In this document: piece after piece, positions 43,834 to 53,559 of the stretch | Position numbering within the stretch: the stretch's first letter is position 1 | How the letters are laid out: each line of letters begins with the position of its first letter | DNA from: an uncultured bacterium | GTDB taxonomy: Bacteria > Calescibacteriota > Calescibacteriia > Calescibacteriales > Calescibacteriaceae | DNA: 64,000 nt | NCBI GenBank assembly: GCA_938036315.1 | Contig: CALHPK010000011.1 | Coordinates: forward strand, 1-64,000 | Reading direction: 5' to 3' | The notes under the pieces: generated by a model | The model's input: the letters and a program-made list of their open reading frames with translations, nothing else | Told to the model about the DNA's origin: nothing | Databases searched by the model: none | Translations under genes and position numbers: made by a program

Positions 43834-43908
43834 GAAGTTCCTAAATCCATTATAGAGGTTTGAAATTTTTTATATTGCAAAGGAACAAATTAATTATAGA
43901 TAAAGAAG

Positions 43909-44391
43909 ATGAAACTACCACACCCAAAAAGCGAGGGAAGTTTTGTAATTCATGCTCACAAAGCAACAAAATTACACTGGGATCTAAGACTTGAAGTTCC
44001 AGCTGACAAAGAAGATTTCGAAAATATGGATATAGAATCATACAAAAAACTCGGGATTAATGTAAACAAAAAAAGCACAGTCATGTGGAGTTTTGCCATA
44101 CCTAAAGCGAGATTTCCAGAGGTAAAAGAAAAAATCTTAGCTATAGAAACAGAACCACACCCTGTTGAGTATAACTTTTTTGAGGGAAAAATTCCGGCTG
44201 GTATGTACGGGGCAGGAGATGTTTCAATCTATGATAGAGGAAAAGTAAAATGGATCCAAGTCCAACCGAAAAAAGTCCTCTTCGAGCTTAACGGCGAAAA
44301 AATAAAAGGAAAATTCATACTTTTACTTTTCAAAGAAGATAAGAAGGAGGGAAGAAAATGGTTATTGTTACGGGCGGAGCAGGATTCATAG
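43909..44391 (+). CDS. Stand-alone LigD-type 3'-phosphoesterase
   Basis: The 160-residue protein is a single PE domain. FVIHAHKATKLHWDLRLE contains the catalytic His and Asp-Arg. SFAIPKARFP, EPHPVEYNFFEGKIPAGMYGAGDVSIYDRG is the second signature. These enzymes trim 3'-phosphate or ribonucleotide ends in DNA repair and are often fused to ligase D; no ligase or Ku gene is near. It overlaps hldD by 34 bases, so the two are translationally linked. Confidence 0.9.
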   Translation: MKLPHPKSEGSFVIHAHKATKLHWDLRLEVPADKEDFENMDIESYKKLGINVNKKSTVMWSFAIPKARFPEVKEKILAIETEPHPVEYNFFEGKIPAGMYGAGDVSIYDRGKVKWIQVQPKKVLFELNGEKIKGKFILLLFKEDKKEGRKWLLLRAEQDS

Positions 44392-45344
44392 GGAGTGTCC
44401 TTATATGGAAATTAAATCAGAAAGGTGAAGATAAAATAATAATAGTTGATTCTTTCAAAAATTCAAACTCATCATCTCAGAAATGGAAAAATCTTTCAGG
44501 ATTAAGATTTTACGACATTATTGACAAGGAAGACTTTTTTGATACCATCAGCAAAATGAGGTACAAAATTTCCGCTATTTTCCACTTTGGTGCTAAAACA
44601 TCAACTACTGAATCAGATTTTGGAATACTTCTCAAAGATAACTATGAGTTCTCCAAAAAAATATTCTATCTTGCAGTGGAAAAGAAAGCAAGATTTATTT
44701 ATGCATCTTCAGCAGCAACTTATGGAGATGGCTCAGCAGGATTTGATGATAACGAAGAAAAACTTGAAAAACTAAAGCCACTGAACCCCTATGGATTCTC
44801 AAAACACATCTTTGATCTGTGGATGAAAAAAAATAATCACCTAACTATATCATTGGGACTGAAATTTTTCAATGTGTTCGGTCCAAATGAATATCACAAA
44901 GGGGATATGCGTAGCTTTGTTGTAAAAGCTTACGAGCAGATAAAATCTCAAGGATTTGTAAAGCTTTTCAAATCATACCATCCAGAAATACCCGATGGAG
45001 AACAGAAGCGAGATTTCATATATGTTATAGATGCTATAGATATAACTATATACCTTTTTGAAAGGGGGGTAACTGGCATCTTTAATATTGGAACAGGAAA
45101 AGCTCACTCCTTCAATGAGCTTGTAAATGCAGTTTTCTCAGCTTTAGATCTCCACCCGAAAATAGAATTCATAGATATGCCAGAGCAGATAAAAAATCAA
45201 TATCAATATTTCACCCAGGCAAACATCAGTAAACTCGAAAAGCTTGGCTACAACACCCAAAAACTTCAACTCTTCAAAGAGAAAATCAAAGATTATGTAA
45301 TAAACTTCCTTGAAAAAGATAAAAAAACAATAGGTTCTGTATAA
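44358..45344 (+). CDS. hldD: ADP-L-glycero-D-manno-heptose 6-epimerase
   Basis: The 328-residue SDR epimerase starts MVIVTGGAGFIGSVLIW. It has FHFGAKTSTTE, the YxxxK pair in NPYGFSKHIFDLW, and the subfamily-specific RDFIYVIDAID and MPEQIKNQYQYFTQANI. It makes the heptose of LPS inner core, so the organism should have heptose-containing LPS. Its ATG lies inside the phosphoesterase gene behind a good GGAGG site. Other hld genes are not adjacent. Confidence 0.94.
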   Translation: MVIVTGGAGFIGSVLIWKLNQKGEDKIIIVDSFKNSNSSSQKWKNLSGLRFYDIIDKEDFFDTISKMRYKISAIFHFGAKTSTTESDFGILLKDNYEFSKKIFYLAVEKKARFIYASSAATYGDGSAGFDDNEEKLEKLKPLNPYGFSKHIFDLWMKKNNHLTISLGLKFFNVFGPNEYHKGDMRSFVVKAYEQIKSQGFVKLFKSYHPEIPDGEQKRDFIYVIDAIDITIYLFERGVTGIFNIGTGKAHSFNELVNAVFSALDLHPKIEFIDMPEQIKNQYQYFTQANISKLEKLGYNTQKLQLFKEKIKDYVINFLEKDKKTIGSV

Positions 45345-45524
45345 ATTAGCTCAAGCAACCAAAATCTGGCTGCGCACAAATAAACATCACCTCAAATTTT
45401 ATATTAAAGAACCTTACTGGTAGATCCTGTTAACTCAAAAAATCTCAGAGTATCAAAATCACCACTTTTTCTGAAAAAATGATTATATTATTAACAGAGT
45501 AAAAATACCGGAAGGGGATAAAAA

Positions 45525-48500
45525 ATGGGAAAGAAAATAGGAATTGCTACGGTTCTATTTTTTATCATAGGCCTGTACAATATACAAGAATCAGAAGCAA
45601 CCCCTTTGGGAGTAAACAGATTCCCATACTACCTTAACAATACTATATTCCTGAGACTTACCGGCTGTATGAACAATTGGCTACAACAAGAGCTGGATTT
45701 GATCTTTAGAGATGACGGTGTAGTTAATGGGAATGAATACTGTGGTACAGGAATATGGAACGGAAGCAGTACCACCACTACTAATACCCATTGTGCATGG
45801 AAAACACTAAACCTTATAAACGCTTTAATTATGGATTTTATGGATAAATGGACAAATACTGCTGTTGAATGCTGTTGCGACCCTTCAAAAGATTCTTCAA
45901 ATTGTGTAGGACCAGCCGCTCCTGCTATTTGTCCCCCACAATTTCCCCGCCTTGGAAAATGCACGGATCTGAAGCCTGAAGCCACAAATTATCTGGTCGC
46001 CAGAGGCTATGAAGCATGGGCAACAGGAACAACATCGGCAGCAGGACAAATCACAGCATACTGGTCTGGTCTTTTCGATATCTGCTTACCTGTACCCCTG
46101 ATGGGAACATCTTGCCTTAATATCTCTTTAAATGATGTATGCAATGGTCCAAACTGCGGCCCTATTCGTGCATATAACGGCTCGACTAACCCCGGCTGGT
46201 GTGCATACCCACCATTTGACACCACTACGGACCTGACCCAGTGCTTTGGTCTATACCAAAGCGCAACAACAGATAGGTTCATCTTAAGATACAATCCTGT
46301 AGGTGGAGTATCTTTAGGATTCTCAGTGGGGCAGTCTAATATCCCCTGCGGATTCTCAGGTCTTTATAACTCTAAAAATTTTACAGGAAATGAAGGTTTT
46401 ATAGTAATAGATTTGCAGCTTGGTGCAACTGGAAACCCTGTCAGGATTGATATTGATGCCGCAACTCCATCAATGGGAAGCAGAGTAACTTTTGGGACCT
46501 GGCAGAACCCACTATATCAAAGGGCAACAAATATTGCCCCAGGAAAAACAGATTGTGACCCTAACTCACCCCTACACCAGGGAAACTGTTATGTAAGGGC
46601 ATATCTGCAAGCAGCAGGCATAATTAAACTAAGAGTTGGGGGAACTTTGTACCTTGAGCATAGGACAAATCAGATCCCGCATATGCAAGATATAGGAATA
46701 GCTATAAGACAAATAGATTTCTTAGTACCACCCTGGATTTCTTTACAGCTTGACTGGAGGTGGACAGAACAATCTCCGAACTGCACAAATCCAAGTATCT
46801 GCCCAAGAAGAGATATAACTGTAAAGACCACAAAGCTCATTGAGTTTATTGATTTAGTTTTACGAGGACTATTTGACTATGCTTTCATCCCCTCAAATCT
46901 TCAGCAGTACTTCGGACCTGTTGTCTTTGATATTACAAAACTTACTCAGCAGAAGATTAGCAACATCGCCCCAACTTGGTCAAGGCCAGTCTCCGCTGAT
47001 ACCCTATTTATAGATATCTCTGCAGGGGGTGACCCCGTTTCCGGTACTGATGTACTAAGATCAAGAAGTTGCTTTGCTCAAAATGGAGTCGGACCAACTG
47101 GAAACCAGAACGAGCTTTATCTTATAGGAGCTGCAGAAATTGATACATATTTATATAGAACAGGCTTTGAAGATGACCCGCAACATCTTGCTCCCTCATG
47201 CGGATATCAGGGAAGCCCGACACATCCGGCTTTCACCCCCGCCCCAACTCCAACGGCTGTTTCTCATTTCCCTCATGCTGGTAACCCCGACTCAGGAGCT
47301 GTAAACTGTCAGGGAACAGGCACATACGTAGGGATCTCCATACATCAGAACGTCTTTTCCCATGCTATATCTTCAGTTGCAAGGTCAGGTGCTATGTGCT
47401 TTGCTATCTCAAAGGATGACTCCGGTTCTATGCTTTCGCTTTTTTCAGGAATGTTCACAGCTGGACAGTTCAAACTCCTGATTCCTGAGCTTTACACATT
47501 TCTTGAGCAGGAGTTCGGATCAGGTGCTACAGATATACCATTAGTGTTTGTCCTAAAACCAAAATATGGCGCTATTGTTCCTGGGTTCCCATCTACTCCA
47601 CAGGCATCACTCGTCAGTGATCTGACATCCTGGAACCCACTGCCGATTACAGGGGATGTTCTTTTAACTTTACCGAACAACGATGTTGAAATTTGGGTAG
47701 ATGTAGATAAAGTTGTGGAAAGATGGGGCTGTGGACCTGGAGATACGATATGTCCTACAAGCTGTTCTTTCACTCCTTCAGCATCCTGCTTCGGTGGAAC
47801 TTTTGGTACTGGCGCAACCCCGCCAATACAGTGGCAAATTCCACGTCCCCCTGCAGGCCTCCCCAATGATTTCATCAATAACTTTCCTGATTGTGTAAGC
47901 TTTATAGACTGTGATACAACAATAGGTAATCCAGATAGGGCAAATGAGAGGAGATTTATAGGACAGTTCAATGTCGGAGTAACACTTGGATTAGATCTGA
48001 ACTTTTACGGGTGCGGTAGAGGTAGTGGCAAAGTCTTCTCAAACCTACCCGGTTTCTCCACAACCTGGTACAACCCGTGGAACCCTGCTCAAGCCGGGAA
48101 TTGCACCCATATTTCACACCTAAGAAGAATAGATCTTACTTTAGGAGTTTTATCCAGGGTGGGAGCTGTAAGCATATACAATGATTCAACTGCGGTAAGA
48201 GTTTACTATCCGTTCAGCAATAATACATTTGCAGGGTACCTAGCAGATTTTATTGCAGTATTACTTTCTGGAACTTTAGCACTTGACGCCCAGCTTGGAT
48301 ATACCTTAAGCCCAATCATCGATTCTGGTGATGACCTATACTCATCAATACCTGCTAACAATAATGTTTTAAGGATTGGATCGCATACAGCCGGACAAAC
48401 TGCAGATCGCCTCGCATTCTCCTACATAGCAAGAGATGACGTCGGATGTGCAGGTTGTACCCACCCTAACCTCACATACCAGCAATCTTTTCTGACAATT

Positions 48501-49388
48501 GCGATCGATCTTCAGGGAATAATTCACCCTAATTTCTTTTATGGTTTGATCTCACAACTGTTAGCTGGTAGCACAACACTATTTGCCCCTCCTTTCAATG
48601 GGAATTCAGGAGTGAACAAAATCTTTGATATTATTGATCACGTAAAAAGTGGGAAAGAATATTTTGTGAGTTTTGGGTTTGATGATATTAAAAAATTGGT
48701 GAGACAGGTTGAAGACTCAGGATATGTTATACCATACGACTGGGTAAAAGAACGTCAAATCGAGGACTTCCCGCCAGAAACATTGGTACTTTCTGTATCT
48801 CCCCGCACAGAAAGAACAGTTATAAAACTTGCTTGTGCGGATGATAGGACTCCTTCTAATAACTGCTGGTATTCATGGAGGTGGGCAGGAAGCCGAAAAG
48901 GTCTATGGTATCAATGGCAACAATCTGATGAGATTGAAATAAAAGGACTTCCTGACGGAGTGTACACAATCGAAGTGAGAGCATTAGATGAAATGGGATT
49001 ACCAGATATCACTCCTACAAAAGTTCGGTTTGTTATAGATGACACCCCCCCCTCAATCTTCTTCCCGAAAGTGGCTGAATTTAGAAAAGGAGAGGCTATA
49101 GATGTTCAAGTATGGGATTTCATCACTCCAGCACACAGAGTTCAAGCTTCATGGAAAATCGAGGGAGTCGGAAGCGATGATAAAAATAATGATTGGACAC
49201 CCTGGCAAAACCCATTTATGGTTAGAGAAGGGAGAGGGTCATTTATAGTAAGGCTACCGGATAAAGAAGGAGATTATACACTTTACTTTGTAGCAAGAGA
49301 TTTGAGGGGTAATGAAGAAGTTCGCAAATTTCCATTCAGAATTGGTAAAAAATCCTCCTCATCTATCTTCTCCTGTATTGCAAACTGA
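45525..49388 (+). CDS. Giant Cys-rich exported protein of unknown function
   Basis: The 1287-residue protein has a signal peptide (IGIATVLFFIIGLYNIQESEA). About 40 cysteines are spread over the first ~1000 residues, several in short runs (VECCCDP, GCGPGDTICPTSC), implying many disulfides and an oxidising location. Much of it is Gly/Asn/Thr/Pro-rich and strand-like. The last ~220 residues form two Ig/FnIII-like domains with DDTPPS between them, ending in a Ser run and SIFSCIAN. I recognise no family. A GGAAGGGG site precedes the ATG. It is monocistronic. Confidence 0.75.
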   Translation: MGKKIGIATVLFFIIGLYNIQESEATPLGVNRFPYYLNNTIFLRLTGCMNNWLQQELDLIFRDDGVVNGNEYCGTGIWNGSSTTTTNTHCAWKTLNLINALIMDFMDKWTNTAVECCCDPSKDSSNCVGPAAPAICPPQFPRLGKCTDLKPEATNYLVARGYEAWATGTTSAAGQITAYWSGLFDICLPVPLMGTSCLNISLNDVCNGPNCGPIRAYNGSTNPGWCAYPPFDTTTDLTQCFGLYQSATTDRFILRYNPVGGVSLGFSVGQSNIPCGFSGLYNSKNFTGNEGFIVIDLQLGATGNPVRIDIDAATPSMGSRVTFGTWQNPLYQRATNIAPGKTDCDPNSPLHQGNCYVRAYLQAAGIIKLRVGGTLYLEHRTNQIPHMQDIGIAIRQIDFLVPPWISLQLDWRWTEQSPNCTNPSICPRRDITVKTTKLIEFIDLVLRGLFDYAFIPSNLQQYFGPVVFDITKLTQQKISNIAPTWSRPVSADTLFIDISAGGDPVSGTDVLRSRSCFAQNGVGPTGNQNELYLIGAAEIDTYLYRTGFEDDPQHLAPSCGYQGSPTHPAFTPAPTPTAVSHFPHAGNPDSGAVNCQGTGTYVGISIHQNVFSHAISSVARSGAMCFAISKDDSGSMLSLFSGMFTAGQFKLLIPELYTFLEQEFGSGATDIPLVFVLKPKYGAIVPGFPSTPQASLVSDLTSWNPLPITGDVLLTLPNNDVEIWVDVDKVVERWGCGPGDTICPTSCSFTPSASCFGGTFGTGATPPIQWQIPRPPAGLPNDFINNFPDCVSFIDCDTTIGNPDRANERRFIGQFNVGVTLGLDLNFYGCGRGSGKVFSNLPGFSTTWYNPWNPAQAGNCTHISHLRRIDLTLGVLSRVGAVSIYNDSTAVRVYYPFSNNTFAGYLADFIAVLLSGTLALDAQLGYTLSPIIDSGDDLYSSIPANNNVLRIGSHTAGQTADRLAFSYIARDDVGCAGCTHPNLTYQQSFLTIAIDLQGIIHPNFFYGLISQLLAGSTTLFAPPFNGNSGVNKIFDIIDHVKSGKEYFVSFGFDDIKKLVRQVEDSGYVIPYDWVKERQIEDFPPETLVLSVSPRTERTVIKLACADDRTPSNNCWYSWRWAGSRKGLWYQWQQSDEIEIKGLPDGVYTIEVRALDEMGLPDITPTKVRFVIDDTPPSIFFPKVAEFRKGEAIDVQVWDFITPAHRVQASWKIEGVGSDDKNNDWTPWQNPFMVREGRGSFIVRLPDKEGDYTLYFVARDLRGNEEVRKFPFRIGKKSSSSIFSCIAN

Positions 49389-49397
49389 TGGGCTACT

Positions 49398-49997
49398 CTA
49401 TTCAGAACTTCCCATAATCTCTCGTTCCTTAGCTTGGGTCAGAACATCTACTTTCTTTGTATTCTCATCTGTTATTTTCTGTATTTCTTCCAGAAGCTTT
49501 CTTGACCGATCTTCTGAGATTATCTTTGAATCCTTTGCCTTTTTTATCTCACTTCTTGCTTTATCTCTTATATTTCTTATGGATACCTTGAATTCTTCGG
49601 CCTTTTTCCTTACGAGTTTGACGAGCTTTTCTCTTGCTTCCTGTGTCAGGGGGGGGATTTTTATACGAATTGATTTGCCATCATTTGATGGGACAAGATC
49701 TCTACCTGACTGAAGGATAGCCTTCTCAATCAAAGCTATAGTACCCTGATCATAAGGTTGAATGAGCAAACTAGAATAAGATTCAACTGTTATAAGTGCC
49801 AGCTGATTTAGTGGGATTTCTGAATCATATGCGAAAACTTTTATTCCATCGAGCAAAGAAGGGTGAGCCCTTCCCGTTCTTATTTTTCTTATCTCTTCAT
49901 CGAACTTAGAAACAGCCGCGGCCATCTCAGCCTTCATTTCAGATATTACCTGTTCAGGGTTTACAGATACTACTGGATTTGCTTTCTCTTTGTTCAT
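49398..49997 (-). CDS. frr: Ribosome recycling factor
   Basis: The 199-residue protein has the RRF pattern: KFDEEIRKIRTGRAHPSLLDGIKV, PLNQLALITVE, SSLLIQPYDQGTIALIEKAI, DGKSIRIKIPPLTQEAREKLVKLVRKKAEEFKVSIRNIRDKA. With EF-G it splits post-termination ribosomes. The first ~20 residues exceed the usual ~185-residue length, so the start may be the Met near residue 21. Its normal neighbours pyrH and tsf are absent. Confidence 0.96.
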   Translation of the reverse strand: MNKEKANPVVSVNPEQVISEMKAEMAAAVSKFDEEIRKIRTGRAHPSLLDGIKVFAYDSEIPLNQLALITVESYSSLLIQPYDQGTIALIEKAILQSGRDLVPSNDGKSIRIKIPPLTQEAREKLVKLVRKKAEEFKVSIRNIRDKARSEIKKAKDSKIISEDRSRKLLEEIQKITDENTKKVDVLTQAKEREIMGSSE

Positions 49998-50069
49998 ATC
50001 AATAATCTTAGTACAGATAAAAAGTATGATTGATATATATGAATGATTTATTCGAATTTCACCGAACTG

Positions 50070-51026
50070 CTATTGCTGGGCTTCTTTTAGGACTTCTTGC
50101 ATAATTTCTGTCATATTTTCTCGCGGTGGAGCTTTTGAGATCATGTCACGTACTACTTCGTCGAGCTCATCTGGTTTCCAATACTCCTTTTTCGACTTTT
50201 TCCTGAACTCAACTGATCGCCATCCTCTCATAAGCCATATCATATTGCCAACTATTCTGAATACCTGTCCTGTAATTCCGGCCGATTTATCTGAGGCAAG
50301 ATAGACGATAAGTGGTGCAATCGCTTTCGGATTCAGCACATCGAATGGAGCCTGGGCTGCCATTTCAAACAGTGCTGCCAGTTGCGGAGTTGCATCTGTT
50401 GTTAACCTTGTTCTTGCCACCGGTGCAATTGCGTTAACGGTAACATTGTATTTTGCCATCTCATCTGCAACTATTATTGTGAACGCGGCTATTGCGGCCT
50501 TTGCCGCGCCATAATTTGACTGCCCAATATTACCCAAAAGTCCTGCATCTGATGTTGTATTTATTATCCTACCAGAAACAGGATTCCCAGCTTTTGCTTG
50601 ATTTCTCCACCAAACACAAGCATGATGGGTACAATTGAAAGTTCCTTTTAAATGGACAGAAATAACTTTATCAAAATCCTCTTGAGTCATGTTGAAAATC
50701 ATCTTATCTCTCAAGATTCCTGCATTGTTAACCAGAATATCAATTTTTCCGAACTTATCAATTGCGGTGTATATTATCCTTTTGGCTCCTTCAAAGTCAT
50801 CTACAAAATCATAGTTTGCTACCGCCTCTCCACCGATTTTTTTTATCTCTTCTACTACTTCATCTGCAACTTTAGTTTCTTTTCCTTCTCCTGCGAAACT
50901 CACACCGGGATCATTCACTACAACTTTTGCTCCGTGCAAAGCAAAAGTAATGGCCTCCTCTCTGCCTATACCTCTACCAGCTCCGGTTATAACTGCAACT
51001 TTCCCCTCTAAAAGTTTATCCGCCAT
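50070..51026 (-). CDS. Short-chain dehydrogenase/reductase
   Basis: The 318-residue SDR has the cofactor motif VITGAGRGIGREEAI, LVNNAGIL and the catalytic set Ser (TTSDAG), Tyr-xxx-Lys (SNYGAAKAA). The insertion-rich N-terminal part (VVVNDPGVSFAGEG) and the ~50-residue extra C-terminus resemble the 3-hydroxyacyl-CoA dehydrogenase unit of peroxisomal multifunctional-type enzymes. A fatty-acyl or related substrate is plausible but inferred. AAAGGAGG precedes the ATG. Confidence 0.88.
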   Translation of the reverse strand: MADKLLEGKVAVITGAGRGIGREEAITFALHGAKVVVNDPGVSFAGEGKETKVADEVVEEIKKIGGEAVANYDFVDDFEGAKRIIYTAIDKFGKIDILVNNAGILRDKMIFNMTQEDFDKVISVHLKGTFNCTHHACVWWRNQAKAGNPVSGRIINTTSDAGLLGNIGQSNYGAAKAAIAAFTIIVADEMAKYNVTVNAIAPVARTRLTTDATPQLAALFEMAAQAPFDVLNPKAIAPLIVYLASDKSAGITGQVFRIVGNMIWLMRGWRSVEFRKKSKKEYWKPDELDEVVRDMISKAPPRENMTEIMQEVLKEAQQ

Positions 51027-51411
51027 ATTTCTATTTTCCTCCTTTCTTTTTTTATTTTTACATAATTCCAGTTAAATCAATGCGAAAGCTTTACGTTTTT
51101 TCCTGTTTTTTTAATTACGATTCTGGTTGCTTTCGCTCAATTTATCCCTAGCGCGTAAAATAACTAAGATGCTGTAAACTAAAATGCTGTAATATATGAA
51201 TATGATAGCTTATACGAATAAACATCTTTTACAAAATGGTCTTAAATCTGCTCCGGTCAATATTTCATAATGTAATAAAAAGTTAAAATAAATCATATGT
51301 AAAAAATACAAATTTTTCTATGGATTTTCTGAAAGGATTGAAAATTAATAAAGTTATAATTGACAAAGTTATAATTGACAAAATTATTAAGAGTATTAAT
51401 GGGGAGTATTA
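51027..51411. other. Divergent intergenic region with three short duplications
   Basis: The 385-base spacer between the SDR gene and a membrane-protein gene contains tandem duplications at 51163-51192, 51350-51379 and 51391-51416. I see no gene, RNA or terminator. Confidence 0.4.
51163..51192. repeat. 15-bp tandem duplication
   Basis: ACTAAGATGCTGTAA is followed by ACTAAAATGCTGTAA. Confidence 0.8.
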
Positions 51412-51416
51412 ATGGG
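51350..51416. repeat. Two adjacent tandem duplications reaching the start codon
   Basis: AAAGTTATAATTGAC is present twice (51350-51379). GAGTATTAATGGG is present twice (51391-51416), duplicating the start-codon region of the next gene. The ATG in the first copy is out of frame. Confidence 0.85.
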
Positions 51417-52023
51417 AACAAAAAACATTAATGAAAATAAAAAGAGTATAGAAATTAGTAATAGAAAGAATAGAAAAATAATAACTGTAGGCGGGATACT
51501 GCTGTTATTATGCATTATAGCTTTTGCTACTGTATTGACAATACAAAACCTGAAAACCCGCAAACTTGAACCGAAGAAATTAGAAAATTCCCTCAAAATT
51601 AACAATAGCAACAAGATCGAAGAAAAGCTCGAAGGAGAAGCTCAAGAAAAAATTACAAACACTGCCCCAGTAGAAGTTAAAAGATATGGATGGAAACCTA
51701 TATACAAAACCGTTCCAACCCCAGGATATATCTGGGAGTGGGCAGTAGAGTTGGAAAATAAAACCCCCCTGGCTCTAAACATATACATAAAATACAACCT
51801 CATCAATGAAGAAGGACTAATAGTAGGGATGGGAAGGGGTGGAGAACTTCTCGAAGGGAAAAGAGTACAGACAATAATTGGTCAAGCAGTAGCTCCTGAA
51901 GAGATCACACAAACCAGAAAAGTCAAGATTGAGATCTCAGTATCTCCGTCAAGAGCTAATGAAACAGAAGACATTGAAAAGTCTTGGTATTGGCCAGACC
52001 CATACATAATAACAATACAATAG
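51412..52023 (+). CDS. Single-pass membrane protein with Ig-like periplasmic domain
   Basis: The 203-residue protein has a basic cytoplasmic N-terminus, one membrane helix (IITVGGILLLLCIIAFATVL) and a charged linker. A ~100-residue strand-rich domain follows (YIWEWAVELENKTPLALNIYIKYNLINEEGLIVG), resembling FxLYD/DUF3426-type folds. No specific function can be given. The start-codon region is duplicated by a 13-bp tandem repeat; I use the second ATG because only it opens the long frame. Confidence 0.7.
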   Translation: MGTKNINENKKSIEISNRKNRKIITVGGILLLLCIIAFATVLTIQNLKTRKLEPKKLENSLKINNSNKIEEKLEGEAQEKITNTAPVEVKRYGWKPIYKTVPTPGYIWEWAVELENKTPLALNIYIKYNLINEEGLIVGMGRGGELLEGKRVQTIIGQAVAPEEITQTRKVKIEISVSPSRANETEDIEKSWYWPDPYIITIQ

Positions 52024-52141
52024 CATTGACAATAAGAAAGCTCCGATTGCATCAAATCAGCATGTCCGATCAGCAAAATTTTAGCCACATAGAAATTTGC
52101 GATTAGAACAATTGGCTGAGAAAATAGGAAAATTATTAACT

Positions 52142-53551
52142 ATGGAAGAGTTTCTCACCACTATAGGTCTTGAAATCCATGTGCAGTTGAAGACTGAAAC
52201 TAAATTGTTCTGCAGATGCAGGAGAGACCCAAAAGCTCCCCCCAATGTTAATATATGCCCCATCTGCGTCGGATATCCAGGAGCACTTCCTGTATTAAAT
52301 AAACAGGCAGTAAAATTAGCTCTGCGCGCTTCCCTAATACTCAACATGCACATAAACAAAAAAAGCATATTCGAAAGAAAAAATTATTTCTACCCAGATC
52401 TACCCAAAAATTACCAAATCTCACAGTACAGAATCCCACTCGCGGAGAACGGATACTTAAAAATAAATGGTAAAAAGGTAAGAATTCAGAGACTCCATAT
52501 CGAGGAAGACGCAGCAAAAATGATCCACAGCGAAGGAGTAAGCTTTGTCGATTTCTCAAGAAGTGGTAGCCCACTTATAGAAATAGTAACTATGCCAGAT
52601 ATATCAGATCCACAAGAGGCCCAGCTGTTCTTAGAAACTTTACATAGACTCCTTGTCTGGTTTGATATCACCGAAGGGAGTATGGAAGAGGGGAATTTAA
52701 GATGCGATGCCAACATTTCAGTAAGACCTAAAGGACAAGAAAAATTAGGAACAAAAGTCGAGGTGAAAAATATCAATTCATTCAGATTCCTAAAAGAAGC
52801 ACTAGAATATGAAGCAAATAGACAAATCAATATTCTGAAAAACAACGGGTCAATCACCCAGGAAACCAGAGGATATGATCCCGTGGCGAAAAAAACATTT
52901 ACTATGAGAACAAAAGAGTTTGCTCACGATTACAGATACTTTCCAGAACCCGATCTTCTTCCTCTTATGATAGATGACAACCTTATCGAAGAGGTTAGAA
53001 ATTCGCTCGGTGAATCTCCAGATAGTATGAAACAAAAGTTTATTAGTTCATACGGGCTTTCCGATTACGCAGCAGATGTCCTGGTATCAGATAAAAAAGC
53101 AGCACTATTCTTTGACGATCTATCTCGCAACTTTGAGGATAAAAAACTTCTTGCAAACTTTGTTCTTGAGGAAGTTCTGAGAGCAGTAAACGAAGGGATC
53201 GTGCACTTTGACAAAGACTACGATAGGCTAAAGACATATACCCTTGAGGTAATTCGAGCACAAATTCAGGGAATAATATCAAGAAATTCTGCAAAGGAAG
53301 CATTTAGAGAAGCCCTGACGCAGCATGTGGATATATCGTCTGCTATAGAGAAAAGAAAAATTACAAAAGATATAGCAATAGAAGATGTGATAAGACAAGT
53401 TATTGACGCAAATCAACGAGAGTACGAGCGATATAAAAAGGGGGAGGAAAAGCTATTTTCTTTCTTTATGGGAGAAGCTCTCAAAAAGCTCAAAGGTAAA
53501 GCAGATCCAAAAACCATAATGGAAATTTTGAAAAAATTCCTATCTTCATAG
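52142..53551 (+). CDS. gatB: Asp/Glu-tRNA(Asn/Gln) amidotransferase subunit B
   Basis: The conserved start is MEEFLTTIGLEIHVQL (ATG 52142, 469 residues); the ORF track starts at an upstream TTG. GatB motifs are present: GLEIHVQLKTETKLFC, CPICVGYPGALPVLN, KNYFYPDLPKNYQISQY, HIEEDAAK, GSPLIEIVT, RCDANISVR. The zinc cysteines CRC...CPIC are intact and the C-terminal YqeY-like tail is present. With GatA and GatC it amidates misacylated Glu-tRNA(Gln)/Asp-tRNA(Asn). gatA and gatC are not adjacent. Confidence 0.96.
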   Translation: MEEFLTTIGLEIHVQLKTETKLFCRCRRDPKAPPNVNICPICVGYPGALPVLNKQAVKLALRASLILNMHINKKSIFERKNYFYPDLPKNYQISQYRIPLAENGYLKINGKKVRIQRLHIEEDAAKMIHSEGVSFVDFSRSGSPLIEIVTMPDISDPQEAQLFLETLHRLLVWFDITEGSMEEGNLRCDANISVRPKGQEKLGTKVEVKNINSFRFLKEALEYEANRQINILKNNGSITQETRGYDPVAKKTFTMRTKEFAHDYRYFPEPDLLPLMIDDNLIEEVRNSLGESPDSMKQKFISSYGLSDYAADVLVSDKKAALFFDDLSRNFEDKKLLANFVLEEVLRAVNEGIVHFDKDYDRLKTYTLEVIRAQIQGIISRNSAKEAFREALTQHVDISSAIEKRKITKDIAIEDVIRQVIDANQREYERYKKGEEKLFSFFMGEALKKLKGKADPKTIMEILKKFLSS

Positions 53552-53559
53552 AGCAAACC

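Larger units (their letters stand above)
43587..43908. other. Divergent intergenic region with two short-repeat tracts
   Basis: The 322-base spacer between cbiF and the phosphoesterase gene holds two repeat tracts but no gene or riboswitch I can recognise. TATAGA at 43895-43900 is a candidate -10 for the rightward gene. Confidence 0.4.

Noticed and set aside
43587-43908. Cobalamin riboswitch expected upstream of cbiF-cbiG
   Set aside because: No B12-box-like conserved core was found on the minus strand; only short repeats are visible.
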